64,000 nt of DNA, taken from positions 44,529-108,528 of the forward strand of contig JAEWIF010000065.1 of the NCBI GenBank assembly GCA_023387335.1. Reading direction: 5' to 3'. The stretch comes from Pseudomonadota bacterium (GTDB lineage Bacteria; Pseudomonadota; Gammaproteobacteria; Burkholderiales; Burkholderiaceae_C). Numbering within the stretch: position 1 is the stretch's first letter; each line of letters opens with the position of its first letter. Below, piece by piece: positions 33,299 to 41,367 of this stretch. The notes under the pieces were generated by a model that saw only the letters and a program-made list of their open reading frames with translations, had not been told where the DNA came from and searched no databases. The position numbers were made by a program, and so were the translations under genes.

Positions 33299-34269
33299 TG
33301 CGGGACCAGGGCGGCCGCGCGCTGCAAGCGCTCGCGGCATTCCTTCACCATGCGCTCGAGCAGCTCGGCGCAGCTCGGGATGTCGGCGATCAGGCCCGCG
33401 ACCATGCCGGCCCAGATCACGCCGTTGGTCGTGTCGCCGCTTTCCAGCGCCGCGCGGCCGCGCTGGCCGTTGACCAGAGGACGCAGCTCTTCGAACTTCG
33501 CGCCCCCCGCCCGTTGCTCCAGCTGCAGCACCTCGGCGGAAATCGGATTGAGCAGCACGCGCGAGCTGTTGCGCAGCGTCCGCATGATCAGCCGCGTGTC
33601 GTTCTCGCGCGCGGCCAGCAGCGCCCGCTTGACGTTGTCGTGCACCGGCGCCTCCTGCGTGGCGACGAACCGCGTGCCCATGTTCACGCCCTCGGCGCCC
33701 AGCGCCAGCGCGGCCGCCATGCCGCGGCCGTCGGCGATGCCGCCGGACGCGATCACGGGAACATCGAGCGCGGCGACGGCCGCGGGGATCAGCACCAGCC
33801 CCGGCACGTCTTCCTCGCCGGGATGGCCCGCGCATTCGAAGCCGTCGATGCTGACGATGTGGACGCCCCGCTTCTCGGCCGCGATCGCGTGCCGCACCGT
33901 CGTGCACTTGTGGATGATGGTGATGCCGGCGCTGCGCAGCCGCTCGAACACCTCGGCCGGCACGTTGCCCGCCGTCTCCACGATGCGGATGCCCTTGTCG
34001 ATGATCACGCCGAAGATGCGTTCGTACGGCGGCGCGTTCACCGTCGGCAGCATGGTGACGTTGATGCCGAAGGGCTTGTCGGTCATGGCCCGGCAGCGAT
34101 CGATCTCGCGGCCCAGGTCCTCGGGCGTCGGCTGGGTCAAGGCGCCCAGCGTGCCCAGCCCGCCGGCGTTGGACACGGCCGCGGCCATCTCGGCGCGGCC
34201 GACCCACTGCATGCCGCCCTGGATGATGGGATAGCGCGTGCCCAGCAGGCGCGTGACTCGGTTTTCCAT
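33295..34269 (-). CDS. Nitronate monooxygenase / enoyl reductase-like FMN protein
   Basis: A 324-residue FMN TIM-barrel protein of the 2-nitropropane dioxygenase family. Motifs: IIQGGMQWVGRAEMAAAVSN at the N-terminus, KPFGINVTML, the His in GFECAGHPGEEDV, and phosphate-binding SGGIADGRG with GAEGVNMGTRF. Family members oxidise nitronates or act as FMN enoyl reductases and dehydrogenases; in acyl-CoA clusters the second is often more likely. ATG at 34269 (MENRVT) was chosen; the longer frame runs into the Bug gene. Confidence 0.88.
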   Translation of the reverse strand: MENRVTRLLGTRYPIIQGGMQWVGRAEMAAAVSNAGGLGTLGALTQPTPEDLGREIDRCRAMTDKPFGINVTMLPTVNAPPYERIFGVIIDKGIRIVETAGNVPAEVFERLRSAGITIIHKCTTVRHAIAAEKRGVHIVSIDGFECAGHPGEEDVPGLVLIPAAVAALDVPVIASGGIADGRGMAAALALGAEGVNMGTRFVATQEAPVHDNVKRALLAARENDTRLIMRTLRNSSRVLLNPISAEVLQLEQRAGGAKFEELRPLVNGQRGRAALESGDTTNGVIWAGMVAGLIADIPSCAELLERMVKECRERLQRAAALVPQ

Positions 34270-34276
34270 GGGGCCC

Positions 34277-35260
34277 TCAGTCGAGCTTGATGTCGCTTTC
34301 GCGCGCGATCTTCGACCAGCGCTGCATGTCGCTCTGCAGCACCTGGGCGAACTCGGTGCTGGTGTTGCCCACCGGCTCGAAGCCCATCGAGTAGATCTTG
34401 GTCTGCACATCGGGCATCTGGACGATCTTGCGGATCTCCTGCACGAACTTGTCGACGATGGCGGGCGGCGTGCCGGCCGGCAGGAACATCGCGCCCCAGC
34501 CGGGCAGGTTGATGTCGGGGAAGCCGGCCTCGGCGAAGGTCGGCACGTTGGGGAAGTTCTTCAGGCGCTGCGGGCTCGCCACCGCGAGCAGCTTCACCTT
34601 GCCGCCCGACAGCTGGTTGGCGTAGAAGCCCACCGAGCCGTACGCCAGGCCGATGTCGCCGCTCACCAGGTCGGGGAACGAGGCGGCTTCGCCCTTGTAC
34701 GCCGCATGCTTGATGTCGATGCCGGCCGCCTTGTTCAGGCCGGCGCCGATCAGGTGGCCGCCCGAGCCCGTGCCGTAGCTGCCGAACGTGTACTTGCCGG
34801 GGGCGGACCTGGCGAGCTTGACCAGGCTGGGCAGGTCGTTGGCCGGCAGCGAGGCGTTGGCCGCGAGCGCGATCGGGAACGAGGCGACCAGCGAGACCGG
34901 CGCGAGGTCGGTCATCTTGTACGGCGGTTCGGGGCGCAGCGCGATGTTCTGCACGAAGCCGCTGATGGTGAACAGCACCGTGTAGCCGTCCGCCGGCGAT
35001 CCCGCCACTGCCTTGGTGGCCAGGATGGTGTTGGCGCCCGGCCGGGGCTCGACGACCACCTGCTGGCCCCAGGCGTCGGCCAGCTTGCCGCCCACGATGC
35101 GCGCCAGCGCGTCCAGGTTGCCGCCCGGGGGCGTGGGGATCACGATCTTGATCGGCTTGTTCGGGAACGCCGCCGGCTGCGCGAAGGCGGGCGCGATGGC
35201 GAGCACCGCGGCCGTGGCGAGCAGGGCGCGGCGGGTGGTGCGCAGGATGGTGTGGGGCAT
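34277..35260 (-). CDS. Bug family solute-binding protein within the ten-gene operon
   Basis: A 327-residue exported protein with signal peptide MPHTILRTTRRALLATAAVL to AFAQP and loop FPNKPIKIVIPTPPGGNLDA. It also has SPADGYTVLFTISG and FPNVPTFAEAGFPD. CAAGGAGACAAGC directly precedes the ATG. It sits between an enoyl-CoA hydratase and the nitronate monooxygenase-like gene. It is most similar in its loop to the Bug at 29931 (IVIPTPPGG in both), which suggests paralogues in one operon. Confidence 0.93.
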   Translation of the reverse strand: MPHTILRTTRRALLATAAVLAIAPAFAQPAAFPNKPIKIVIPTPPGGNLDALARIVGGKLADAWGQQVVVEPRPGANTILATKAVAGSPADGYTVLFTISGFVQNIALRPEPPYKMTDLAPVSLVASFPIALAANASLPANDLPSLVKLARSAPGKYTFGSYGTGSGGHLIGAGLNKAAGIDIKHAAYKGEAASFPDLVSGDIGLAYGSVGFYANQLSGGKVKLLAVASPQRLKNFPNVPTFAEAGFPDINLPGWGAMFLPAGTPPAIVDKFVQEIRKIVQMPDVQTKIYSMGFEPVGNTSTEFAQVLQSDMQRWSKIARESDIKLD

Positions 35261-35278
35261 GCTTGTCTCCTTGTTGGT

Positions 35279-36157
35279 CTACCAGCTGGGTCGGGCGACG
35301 CCGTCGCCGAAAGGCTCGTCGCGCTTGCGCACCGCGGCCTTGAAGCCGAGCGCGGCGACGTCGGCGTCGAACTCCTTCTTGGCGCGCGACAGGTGCGCGC
35401 GCGCATCCATCTCGGCCGCCAGGCGCGAGAGCGTTCCCGCGCCGGCCAGTTCCAGCGCGAGGTTGACGATCCGCTTCTGGGTGGCGAGCAGCTCCGGGTC
35501 CAGCGTGGCGAGGCGGCCGGCGAGCGTCATCACCTCGTCCTCCAGCCGGTCGGCGGGCGCGCTGGCGACCACCAGGCCGATGCGGGCCGCGTCGGCGCCG
35601 CTCACGATGTCGCCGGTCAGCAGCAGGCGCTTGGCCCACTGCGGTCCCACGTTGTAGATCCACATGTGGTTGGGCGGCGAGCCCATGGCGCGCGTGGCGG
35701 GAAAGCCGATGCGCGCGTCGTCGGCCGCGACCACCATGTCGCAGTACAGCGCCAGGTCGGTGCCGCCGGCCACGCAGTGGCCGTGCACCTTCGCGATGAC
35801 GGGCTTGTGGATCGTGAACGCGGTGCGCAGCAGTTCCTGGAAGCGCTCCAGCTTCCAGGCGTCGTCGTCGAAGGAGCCGCTGCCGGTGCGGTAGGGCAGC
35901 GGCGCGCCGTCCTCGCTGGCGTAGCGCGCGTAGGCGGACTTCATGTCGTAGCCCGCGCAGAAGTCCGGGCCCGCGCCTTCCAGCACGATCACGCTCACCG
36001 AGGTGAGGTCGTCGGCTTCGAGCAGCGCGCCGCGCAGCTCGGTCAGCAGGTCCCACGACAGCGCATTGCGCCGGTCGGGGCGATTCAGCGTGATGCGCGC
36101 CACGCGGTCCCGCACCTCGAGGCGCAGGTGGTCCTGGGAGTTCAGCCACTTGGCCAT
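35279..36157 (-). CDS. Enoyl-CoA hydratase/isomerase family protein
   Basis: A 292-residue crotonase-fold protein: ITLNRPDRRNALSWDLLTEL, oxyanion FCAGYDMKSAY and KVHGHCVAGGTDLALYCDM, then RAMGSPPNHMWIYNVG. It is slightly longer than usual because of an insert after the first oxyanion segment (RYASEDGAPLPYRTGSGSFD). ATG 36157 was chosen where the conserved N-terminus begins. It lies 10 bases after the CoA ligase stop and would hydrate the enoyl-CoA made by the dehydrogenases. Confidence 0.9.
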   Translation of the reverse strand: MAKWLNSQDHLRLEVRDRVARITLNRPDRRNALSWDLLTELRGALLEADDLTSVSVIVLEGAGPDFCAGYDMKSAYARYASEDGAPLPYRTGSGSFDDDAWKLERFQELLRTAFTIHKPVIAKVHGHCVAGGTDLALYCDMVVAADDARIGFPATRAMGSPPNHMWIYNVGPQWAKRLLLTGDIVSGADAARIGLVVASAPADRLEDEVMTLAGRLATLDPELLATQKRIVNLALELAGAGTLSRLAAEMDARAHLSRAKKEFDADVAALGFKAAVRKRDEPFGDGVARPSW

Positions 36158-36167
36158 GGCCGCCCCT

Positions 36168-37697
36168 TCAGATCTTGCGTCCGGCGTTCTGCCAGAACGG
36201 GTCGCGCAGGCGCCGCTTGAAGATCTTGCCGCTGTCCTCGCGCGGCAGCGAGGCATGGAAGTCGATCCGCTTGGGCACCTTGTACTTCGCAAGGCGCGCG
36301 GCCAGCCAGGCCTGGATCTCCTTCGCGTCGAGTGCGGTGCCGGGCATCGGCTCCACCGCCGCGGCCAGCGACTCGCCGAAGTCGTCGTCGGGGATGCCGA
36401 ACACGGCGCAGTCCTTCACGCCCGGGCACTGCGTCAGCACCATCTCGATCTCGGCCGGGTAGATGTTGGTGCCGCCGGAGATCACCATGTCGGAGCGGCG
36501 GTCGCACAGATAAAGGCGGCCGTCCTTCATGTAGCCCACGTCGCCCAGGCTGATCATCCCGTCGCGCTCCACCGTCTTGCGCTTTTCCTCGTGATTCAGG
36601 TAGGTGAAGTCGGCGTAGGCCGGCACGCGGGCGTAGATCTCGCCGATCTCGCCTTCGGGCAGCAGACGGCCCTGCTCGTCGTAGAAGGCCATGCGCGTGC
36701 CGGGCGTGGGCTGGCCCACGCAGCCGGGATGCTCCAGCCAGTCGTGCGGCGTGGCGATCGTGGCGGTTCCGACCTCGGTGCCGCCGTAGGTTTCGTACAC
36801 CACCGGCCCCCACCAGGCCATCAGCTCCTGCTTGACCTCGCGCGGGCAGGGCGCGCCGGTGTGCGTCACCCACCTGATCGAGCTGACGTCGTAGCGCGCG
36901 CGCACTTCCGCCGGCAGCTTGAGGATGCGAACGAACATGGTCGGCACCATCACCGCGTTCTCGATGCGGTGCTTCTCGATCAGCTGCAGCGTTTCCTCGG
37001 GATCGAACTTGGACTGCAGCACCAGCACGTCGGCCGTCATCAGCGCCTGGCGGCCGTAGGCGTTCGGGGAGGCGTGGTACAGCGGGCCGGTGACCAGTGC
37101 CCGAACGCCGGGCTTCAGGCCGTACACGCTGGCGAACAGCTCGGTGTAGGCCTTGGACTCCTCCGGCGTGGCCGGGTGGCGCTTCACGCCCTTGGGCCGG
37201 CCGGTGGTGCCGCTGGTGTAGATCATGGTCGCGCGGGCGCGCTTGGGCGGCGCCTTCAGCGGCTCGAAGCGCGCGGCCCAGTCGCCCCACACCGTCTCGC
37301 CCTGGGCGGGCTTCGCGAGTTCGTCGGGGATGCCGTAGCGCGACTGGATTTCCGGCGGCGTGGGCACCACGAACACCTGGATGCCGGCCGGCACCAGCGA
37401 GCGGATCGGCGCCAGCAGGTCGGCGTGCGCCACCAGCACCTTGGGCTTGGAGTCCTCAAGGACGTAGACGACTTCGTCGGTCCGGCCGTGCCAGTTGATC
37501 GGCACGCCGTACGCGCCGACCGCGGCGGCGGCCTGCTGCACCTCGAAGAAGGCGAAGTCGTTGCGCAGCAGCAGGGCGACGGTGTCGCCCTCGCGCACGC
37601 CGAGCTGCTCGAAGCCGGCGGCGGCCTGCTGCGCCACGCGCAGCACCTCGTCGCGCGCGACGCCGCGGCCGTCGAGCCAGATCATGGGGGTGGTCAT
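36168..37697 (-). CDS. Acyl-CoA synthetase (AMP-forming)
   Basis: A 509-residue adenylate-forming ligase that would activate the free acid with ATP and CoA. P-loop MIYTSGTTGRPKGVKR near residue 175, A5 region VYETYGGTEVGTATIA, A8 hinge GDVGYMKDGRLYLCDRRSDM and SGGTNIYPAEIE, and the catalytic Lys near the C-terminus in DSGKIFKRRLRDP. A GGAGACAAG box precedes ATG 37697. Third gene of the operon, after the two dehydrogenases. An LvaE-like role in a hydroxyacid pathway is possible. Confidence 0.92.
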   Translation of the reverse strand: MTTPMIWLDGRGVARDEVLRVAQQAAAGFEQLGVREGDTVALLLRNDFAFFEVQQAAAAVGAYGVPINWHGRTDEVVYVLEDSKPKVLVAHADLLAPIRSLVPAGIQVFVVPTPPEIQSRYGIPDELAKPAQGETVWGDWAARFEPLKAPPKRARATMIYTSGTTGRPKGVKRHPATPEESKAYTELFASVYGLKPGVRALVTGPLYHASPNAYGRQALMTADVLVLQSKFDPEETLQLIEKHRIENAVMVPTMFVRILKLPAEVRARYDVSSIRWVTHTGAPCPREVKQELMAWWGPVVYETYGGTEVGTATIATPHDWLEHPGCVGQPTPGTRMAFYDEQGRLLPEGEIGEIYARVPAYADFTYLNHEEKRKTVERDGMISLGDVGYMKDGRLYLCDRRSDMVISGGTNIYPAEIEMVLTQCPGVKDCAVFGIPDDDFGESLAAAVEPMPGTALDAKEIQAWLAARLAKYKVPKRIDFHASLPREDSGKIFKRRLRDPFWQNAGRKI

Positions 37698-37710
37698 CGG
37701 TCTTGTCTCC

Positions 37711-38844
37711 TCAGGCCAGCGCGGCCAGGCGCGCGGCATGCGCGTCGGCGTCACCGAACAGCTGGTCCAGCACGTGGATGCGGCGCAGCGAATGGCCGAC
37801 GGCGTATTCCTCGGTCATGCCGATGCCGCCGTGCAGCTGGATGGCGCCGTGCGCGACGATGCGCGCATTGCGCGCCACCGAGAACTTGGCGCGGTGCAGG
37901 TCGGGCGCCGAGTCCTCGCCTTGCGGATCGTCGGCGGCGACGGCGGCCGCAATCGCCATGCTGCGGGCCATCTCCAGCGCCACCAGCATCTCGGCCGCGC
38001 GATGGCGCAGCGCCTGGTTCTCGCCGATGAAGCGGCCGAACTGCTTGCGGGTGCGCAGGTAGTCCATCGCCAGGTCGAACGCGGCCTGCGCGGCGCCCAC
38101 CATGTCGGCGCAGGCGGCGGCGATGCCGGCGGCCTGGGTGCCGGCGATCGCGTTGCGCGCACGGGCGGAGTCGAACGGGTCGTGCAGCGGCTCGGCCACC
38201 GCGCCGTTCAGCTGCAGCTCGCCGGCGGCGCTGTCGTCCACCAGGGTGAACTCGCGCAGCGTCACGCCGTCGGCGCGCGGGTCCAGCAGGAACAGCGCGC
38301 AGCCGTCGGCGTCGCCGGGCTTCCCGCTGACGCGCGCGCTCACCACGATGTGGCGCGCGAGGCCGGCGGCGAGCACCGTGGACTTGGCGCCGTCCAGCAC
38401 CCAGCGGCCGTTCTTGCGTTCCGCGCGCGTCTCCACCCACAGCGGCGCGTGGCGGCCTGCGGGCTCGTCGTGCGCCCAGGCCAGGATGGCTTCGCCGCTC
38501 GCCGCCTCGGGCAGCACGCGCGATTGCATCTCGTCGTCGCCGGCCAGGCGCACGGCCGTCGATCCCAGCACGGCGCTGGCGAGGAACGGCTCCAGTGCCA
38601 GCGAGCGGCCGAGGGCCTGCATCACGGGCAGCAGGTCGCGCGCACCGCCGCCGAAGCCGCCGTGCGCCTCGGGCAAGGGCAGGGCGGTGAGGCCCAGCTT
38701 GGCGAGCTGCTTCCAGGTGTAGTCGTCGTGCTTGCGGCCGGCGGCCACCAGCGCGCGGCGCTTCTCGAAGCCGTAGCGGTCGGCCAGCAGGCGCGAAAGG
38801 CTTTCGGCCAGCGCCGACTGTTCTTCGTTCAGTTCGAAATTCAT
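37711..38844 (-). CDS. Acyl-CoA dehydrogenase, partner subunit of a heteromeric pair
   Basis: A 377-residue acyl-CoA dehydrogenase-fold protein: MNFELNEEQSALAESLSRLL start, GGFGGGARDLL, TRKQFGRFIGENQALRHRAA and AHGAIQLHGGIGMTEEY. The common YEGT base region is absent and the FAD middle motif is weak (AWAHDEPAGRH). This is typical of one partner in the alpha2beta2 FadE/PimCD-type enzymes for bulky substrates. The neighbouring gene at 38856, 11 bases away, would provide the other subunit. Confidence 0.9.
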   Translation of the reverse strand: MNFELNEEQSALAESLSRLLADRYGFEKRRALVAAGRKHDDYTWKQLAKLGLTALPLPEAHGGFGGGARDLLPVMQALGRSLALEPFLASAVLGSTAVRLAGDDEMQSRVLPEAASGEAILAWAHDEPAGRHAPLWVETRAERKNGRWVLDGAKSTVLAAGLARHIVVSARVSGKPGDADGCALFLLDPRADGVTLREFTLVDDSAAGELQLNGAVAEPLHDPFDSARARNAIAGTQAAGIAAACADMVGAAQAAFDLAMDYLRTRKQFGRFIGENQALRHRAAEMLVALEMARSMAIAAAVAADDPQGEDSAPDLHRAKFSVARNARIVAHGAIQLHGGIGMTEEYAVGHSLRRIHVLDQLFGDADAHAARLAALA

Positions 38845-38855
38845 CTGATGCCTCC

Positions 38856-40016
38856 TCAGCCGACGATGGCCTTGGCCAGGATGTCCTTCTGCACTTCGCT
38901 CGTGCCGCCGTAGATCGAGGCGGCGCGCGAGTAGAAGTAGCGCGGCGTGACCGGGCCATGCACCACGTCGCCCTCGGGCCGGCGCTCCAGGCCGCCGGGG
39001 CCGGCGATGCGGGCCAGCAGGGCATTGATCTCCTGCTGCAGTTCGACGCCCTTGAGCTTGAGCACCGAGGCGAACGCCGGCAGGCGCTTCTGCTCACCGT
39101 CCGTGAGCAGGAATCGCCAGTTGGTGATCTCCAGCGCGCGCGTTTCCGCTTCCAGCGCGGCGATCTCGGCGCGCAGCTTGGGGTCGTCGAGCAGCGGTCG
39201 GCCGGCCTGCGTGTGGCGCGAGGCGATCTCGCGTGCGTAGTCCAGCCGCTCGCGGCACAGGCCCACGTTGGCGATGCCGGTGCGCTCGTTGCCGAGCAGG
39301 AACTTGGCGCAGTCCCAGCCGCGGTTCTCCTCGCCGACCAGGTTGGCGACAGGCACGCGCACCTCGTCGAAGAACACCTCGTTGAGATGGTGCTCGCCGT
39401 CGATGGAGTGGATCGGGCGGATGCGGATGCCCGGCGTGCGCAGGTCGATCAGCAGGAAGGAGATGCCCTCCTGCTTGCGGCCTTCGGGGTTGGTGCGCAC
39501 CAGCGCGAACACCCAGTCGGCCAGGTGGGCCGTGGTGGTCCAGATCTTCTGGCCGTTGACGACGTAGTGGTCGCCGTCGCGCCGCGCGGCGGTGCGCAGC
39601 GACGCGAGGTCGGAGCCGGAGCCCGGCTCGGAAAAGCCCTGGCAGAACCACAGGTCGAGGTTGGCCAGCTTGGGAAGGAAGAACTCCTGCTGCGCGGGCG
39701 TGCCGAACTTCAGCAGCACCGGGCCCAGCATGCCCACGTTGAACACCTGCGGGAGCGGGGCCGGTCCGCGGTAGATCTCGTCCAGCAGGATCAGGCGTTC
39801 CATCTGGCCCAGGTCGGCGCCGCCGAAGCGTTTGGGCCAGTGGGGCGCGGCCCAGCCGCGTTCGTTGAGGATGCGCTGCCAGGTCACGGTGTCCTGCTTG
39901 CGCGGCGGGTGGCCGGCGCGCAGGCGGTCGCGGATCTCCGCGGGCAGCCGCTGGCGGATGAAGGCGCGCACTTCGTCGCGGAAAGCGCGCTGCTCGGGGC
40001 TCAGGGCAAGGTCCAT
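38856..40016 (-). CDS. Acyl-CoA dehydrogenase, catalytic partner (PimC/FadE-like)
   Basis: A 386-residue FAD enzyme. FCQGFSEPGSGSDLASLRTA contains the FAD contact, WTTTAHLADWVFALVRT follows, and the C-terminus has SIYGGTSEVQKDILAKAIVG, the usual end of the active subunit. ATG 40016 is the first gene of the ten-gene minus operon and lies 63 bases from the divergent GntR. Two unlike dehydrogenase genes in tandem point to a heteromeric enzyme that works on ring- or branch-bearing CoA esters. Confidence 0.92.
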   Translation of the reverse strand: MDLALSPEQRAFRDEVRAFIRQRLPAEIRDRLRAGHPPRKQDTVTWQRILNERGWAAPHWPKRFGGADLGQMERLILLDEIYRGPAPLPQVFNVGMLGPVLLKFGTPAQQEFFLPKLANLDLWFCQGFSEPGSGSDLASLRTAARRDGDHYVVNGQKIWTTTAHLADWVFALVRTNPEGRKQEGISFLLIDLRTPGIRIRPIHSIDGEHHLNEVFFDEVRVPVANLVGEENRGWDCAKFLLGNERTGIANVGLCRERLDYAREIASRHTQAGRPLLDDPKLRAEIAALEAETRALEITNWRFLLTDGEQKRLPAFASVLKLKGVELQQEINALLARIAGPGGLERRPEGDVVHGPVTPRYFYSRAASIYGGTSEVQKDILAKAIVG

Positions 40017-40024
40017 GGTTAACT

Positions 40025-40053
40025 ATCTTATGGTTCAACCAATGAATGTGCAA
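40025..40053 (-). promoter_or_regulatory. Likely sigma70 promoter of the ten-gene minus operon
   Basis: On the minus strand TTGCAC (40053-40048) and TAAGAT (40030-40025) are 17 bases apart. Operator D fills the spacer, so a bound GntR dimer would block polymerase directly. The transcript would start about 8 bases before the dehydrogenase ATG, so the leader is very short. Confidence 0.5.
40029..40043. promoter_or_regulatory. Operator copy D: TATGGT-TCA-ACCAAT, beside the GntR gene
   Basis: Core TGGT-TCA-ACCA is a perfect palindrome; the left outer bases differ from the consensus. It lies 36 bases before the GntR start, so autoregulation is likely. Best evidence linking the palindrome family to a FadR-type GntR protein. 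Confidence 0.8.
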
Positions 40054-40079
40054 TACTGGAATCCAACAAAAGGACATCC

Positions 40080-40844
40080 ATGGCCACCGACCCTCTCTTC
40101 CAGCCCGTGCGCACCCGCCGCGGCTTCGAAGCCGTGTGCGACCGCATCCGCGAGCAGCTGATGAGCGGCGAACTCAAGCCCGGGGACCGCCTGCCGGGCG
40201 AACGCGAACTGGCCGAGGGCTACGGCATCGGCCGCTCGGCGGCGCGCGACGCGCTGCGCAGCCTGGAGGTGAGCGGCGTGGTCGAGGCGCGCAAGGGCAT
40301 CAACGGCGGCTTCTACATCCGCAAGGCCGACAGCAGCGGCCTCGCCCAGACCATGCAGGACATGGTGACGCTCGCGCAGGCCTCGATCGACAGCGTGACC
40401 GAGGCGCGCGTGGAGATCACCTGCGTGGCCGTGCGGCTGGCCTGCGAGCGCGCGACGAAGGAGGAGTTCGACGCGATCCAGCACGACATCGACCTGCACA
40501 CCGACCTCTTCAAGGTCGGCCAGGGTTCGCGCAACACGCGCTCGGTGATCGAGTTCTACCGGCTGATCGCGCAGGCGACGCACAACCCGCTGATCGTGCT
40601 GATGGTCGATGCGCTGTCGGAGGTCGTGCGCGACCTGCTGGCGCGGGTGGATCCGCGTCCCAACAAGCAGCTGATGACGATGCGCCAGGGCGTGGTGGAC
40701 CTCATGCGCAAGCGCGACGTGCAGGCGGCGTCGGACGCGATGGCAGAGCACCTGCGGCGGGTGAGCGAGTACCTGGTGAGCGAGAGCGGGCAAGCCGAGG
40801 TCCCGGCGGCGAAGAGCGGGCGCACGACCGGCAAACGCGCCTAG
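40080..40844 (+). CDS. GntR family regulator, FadR subfamily; candidate master regulator of the palindrome regulon
   Basis: A 254-residue regulator. The winged helix is at residues 14-80 (IREQLMSGELKPGDRLPGER, GIGRSAARDALRSLEVSGVV, GGFYIRK). The all-helical effector domain from about residue 95 to 235 is FCD-like, but the usual metal-binding Asp/His positions are largely replaced: IEFYRLIAQ stands for the DxxFH motif and no DH pair follows, leaving one His in AEHLRR. It may thus bind a CoA ester or acid without metal, as E. coli FadR does. AAGGA precedes the ATG. Transcribed alone from the operator-D region. Confidence 0.9.
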   Translation: MATDPLFQPVRTRRGFEAVCDRIREQLMSGELKPGDRLPGERELAEGYGIGRSAARDALRSLEVSGVVEARKGINGGFYIRKADSSGLAQTMQDMVTLAQASIDSVTEARVEITCVAVRLACERATKEEFDAIQHDIDLHTDLFKVGQGSRNTRSVIEFYRLIAQATHNPLIVLMVDALSEVVRDLLARVDPRPNKQLMTMRQGVVDLMRKRDVQAASDAMAEHLRRVSEYLVSESGQAEVPAAKSGRTTGKRA

Positions 40845-40845
40845 C

Positions 40846-41363
40846 CGTCATCCCCGCGGAGGCGGGGATCCAGTGCTTCTCCGCTTGGTCACCGCAGTCC
40901 TTCCGGGCCAGGGCGGGGAGGGTCTTCTGCCTCCATGTCCCCCGCGCGCCTGAACGGCGCGTGCTCCTCCTTTACTTCCGGCAGAAGACCCTCCCCACCC
41001 TGTCCCTAGGCCGGTGCGAGATCGACCTGCGCGTGAACGGCCGCCCAAAAGCGGCCATCGCGCCATGGCCGCCTAGGGCGGCCTTGAGCAGCGTGCGGTG
41101 CTGTGAAATCGAACGAGCCTGAACGGCCGCCCTAAGCGGCCGCTGCGCCATGGTCGCTTTTGGGCGGCATTCGCGGCAGCCTTCGATCCAACACGGCGTA
41201 GGGACAGGGTGAGGGAGGCCTCCTGCCGGAAGTAAAGGAGGAGCCAGCGCCGTTCAGGCGCGCGGGGGACATGTAGGCAGGAGGCCTCCCTCACCCTGGC
41301 CCGGCACGGGACGGCGCTCGCAAACGGCGAAAGCACTGGATTCCCGCCTCCGCGGGAATGACG
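40846..41363. repeat. Expanded dispersed repeat R4: 518-base nested inverted repeat, no gene
   Basis: The outer 28-base ends (40846-40873 and 41336-41363) are the same hairpins as in R1-R3, but the core is about 460 bases instead of about 30. The core is an imperfect palindrome centred near 41104. Arm 40910-41008 pairs with 41200-41302, and an inner arm 41037-41083 pairs with about 41122-41167. Each outer arm is itself a hairpin (GGGAGGGTCTTCTGCC with GGCAGAAGACCCTCCC on the left; GAGGGAGGCCTCCTGCC with its inverse on the right). Short open frames here translate to the same repeat peptide on both arms and are not genes. This is the only gene-free stretch over 300 bases; it lies between convergent GntR and MFS genes. 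Confidence 0.85.
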
Positions 41364-41367
41364 GGGC

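Noticed and set aside
40046..41336. Small open frames within the 518-base palindrome (for example 41073-41336)
   Set aside because: Both arms give the same low-complexity peptide in inverted copies, with no ribosome site or family; this is translated repeat.
40846..41363. CRISPR array or insertion sequence
   Set aside because: There are no regularly spaced direct repeats and no transposase frame; the structure is inverted, not direct.
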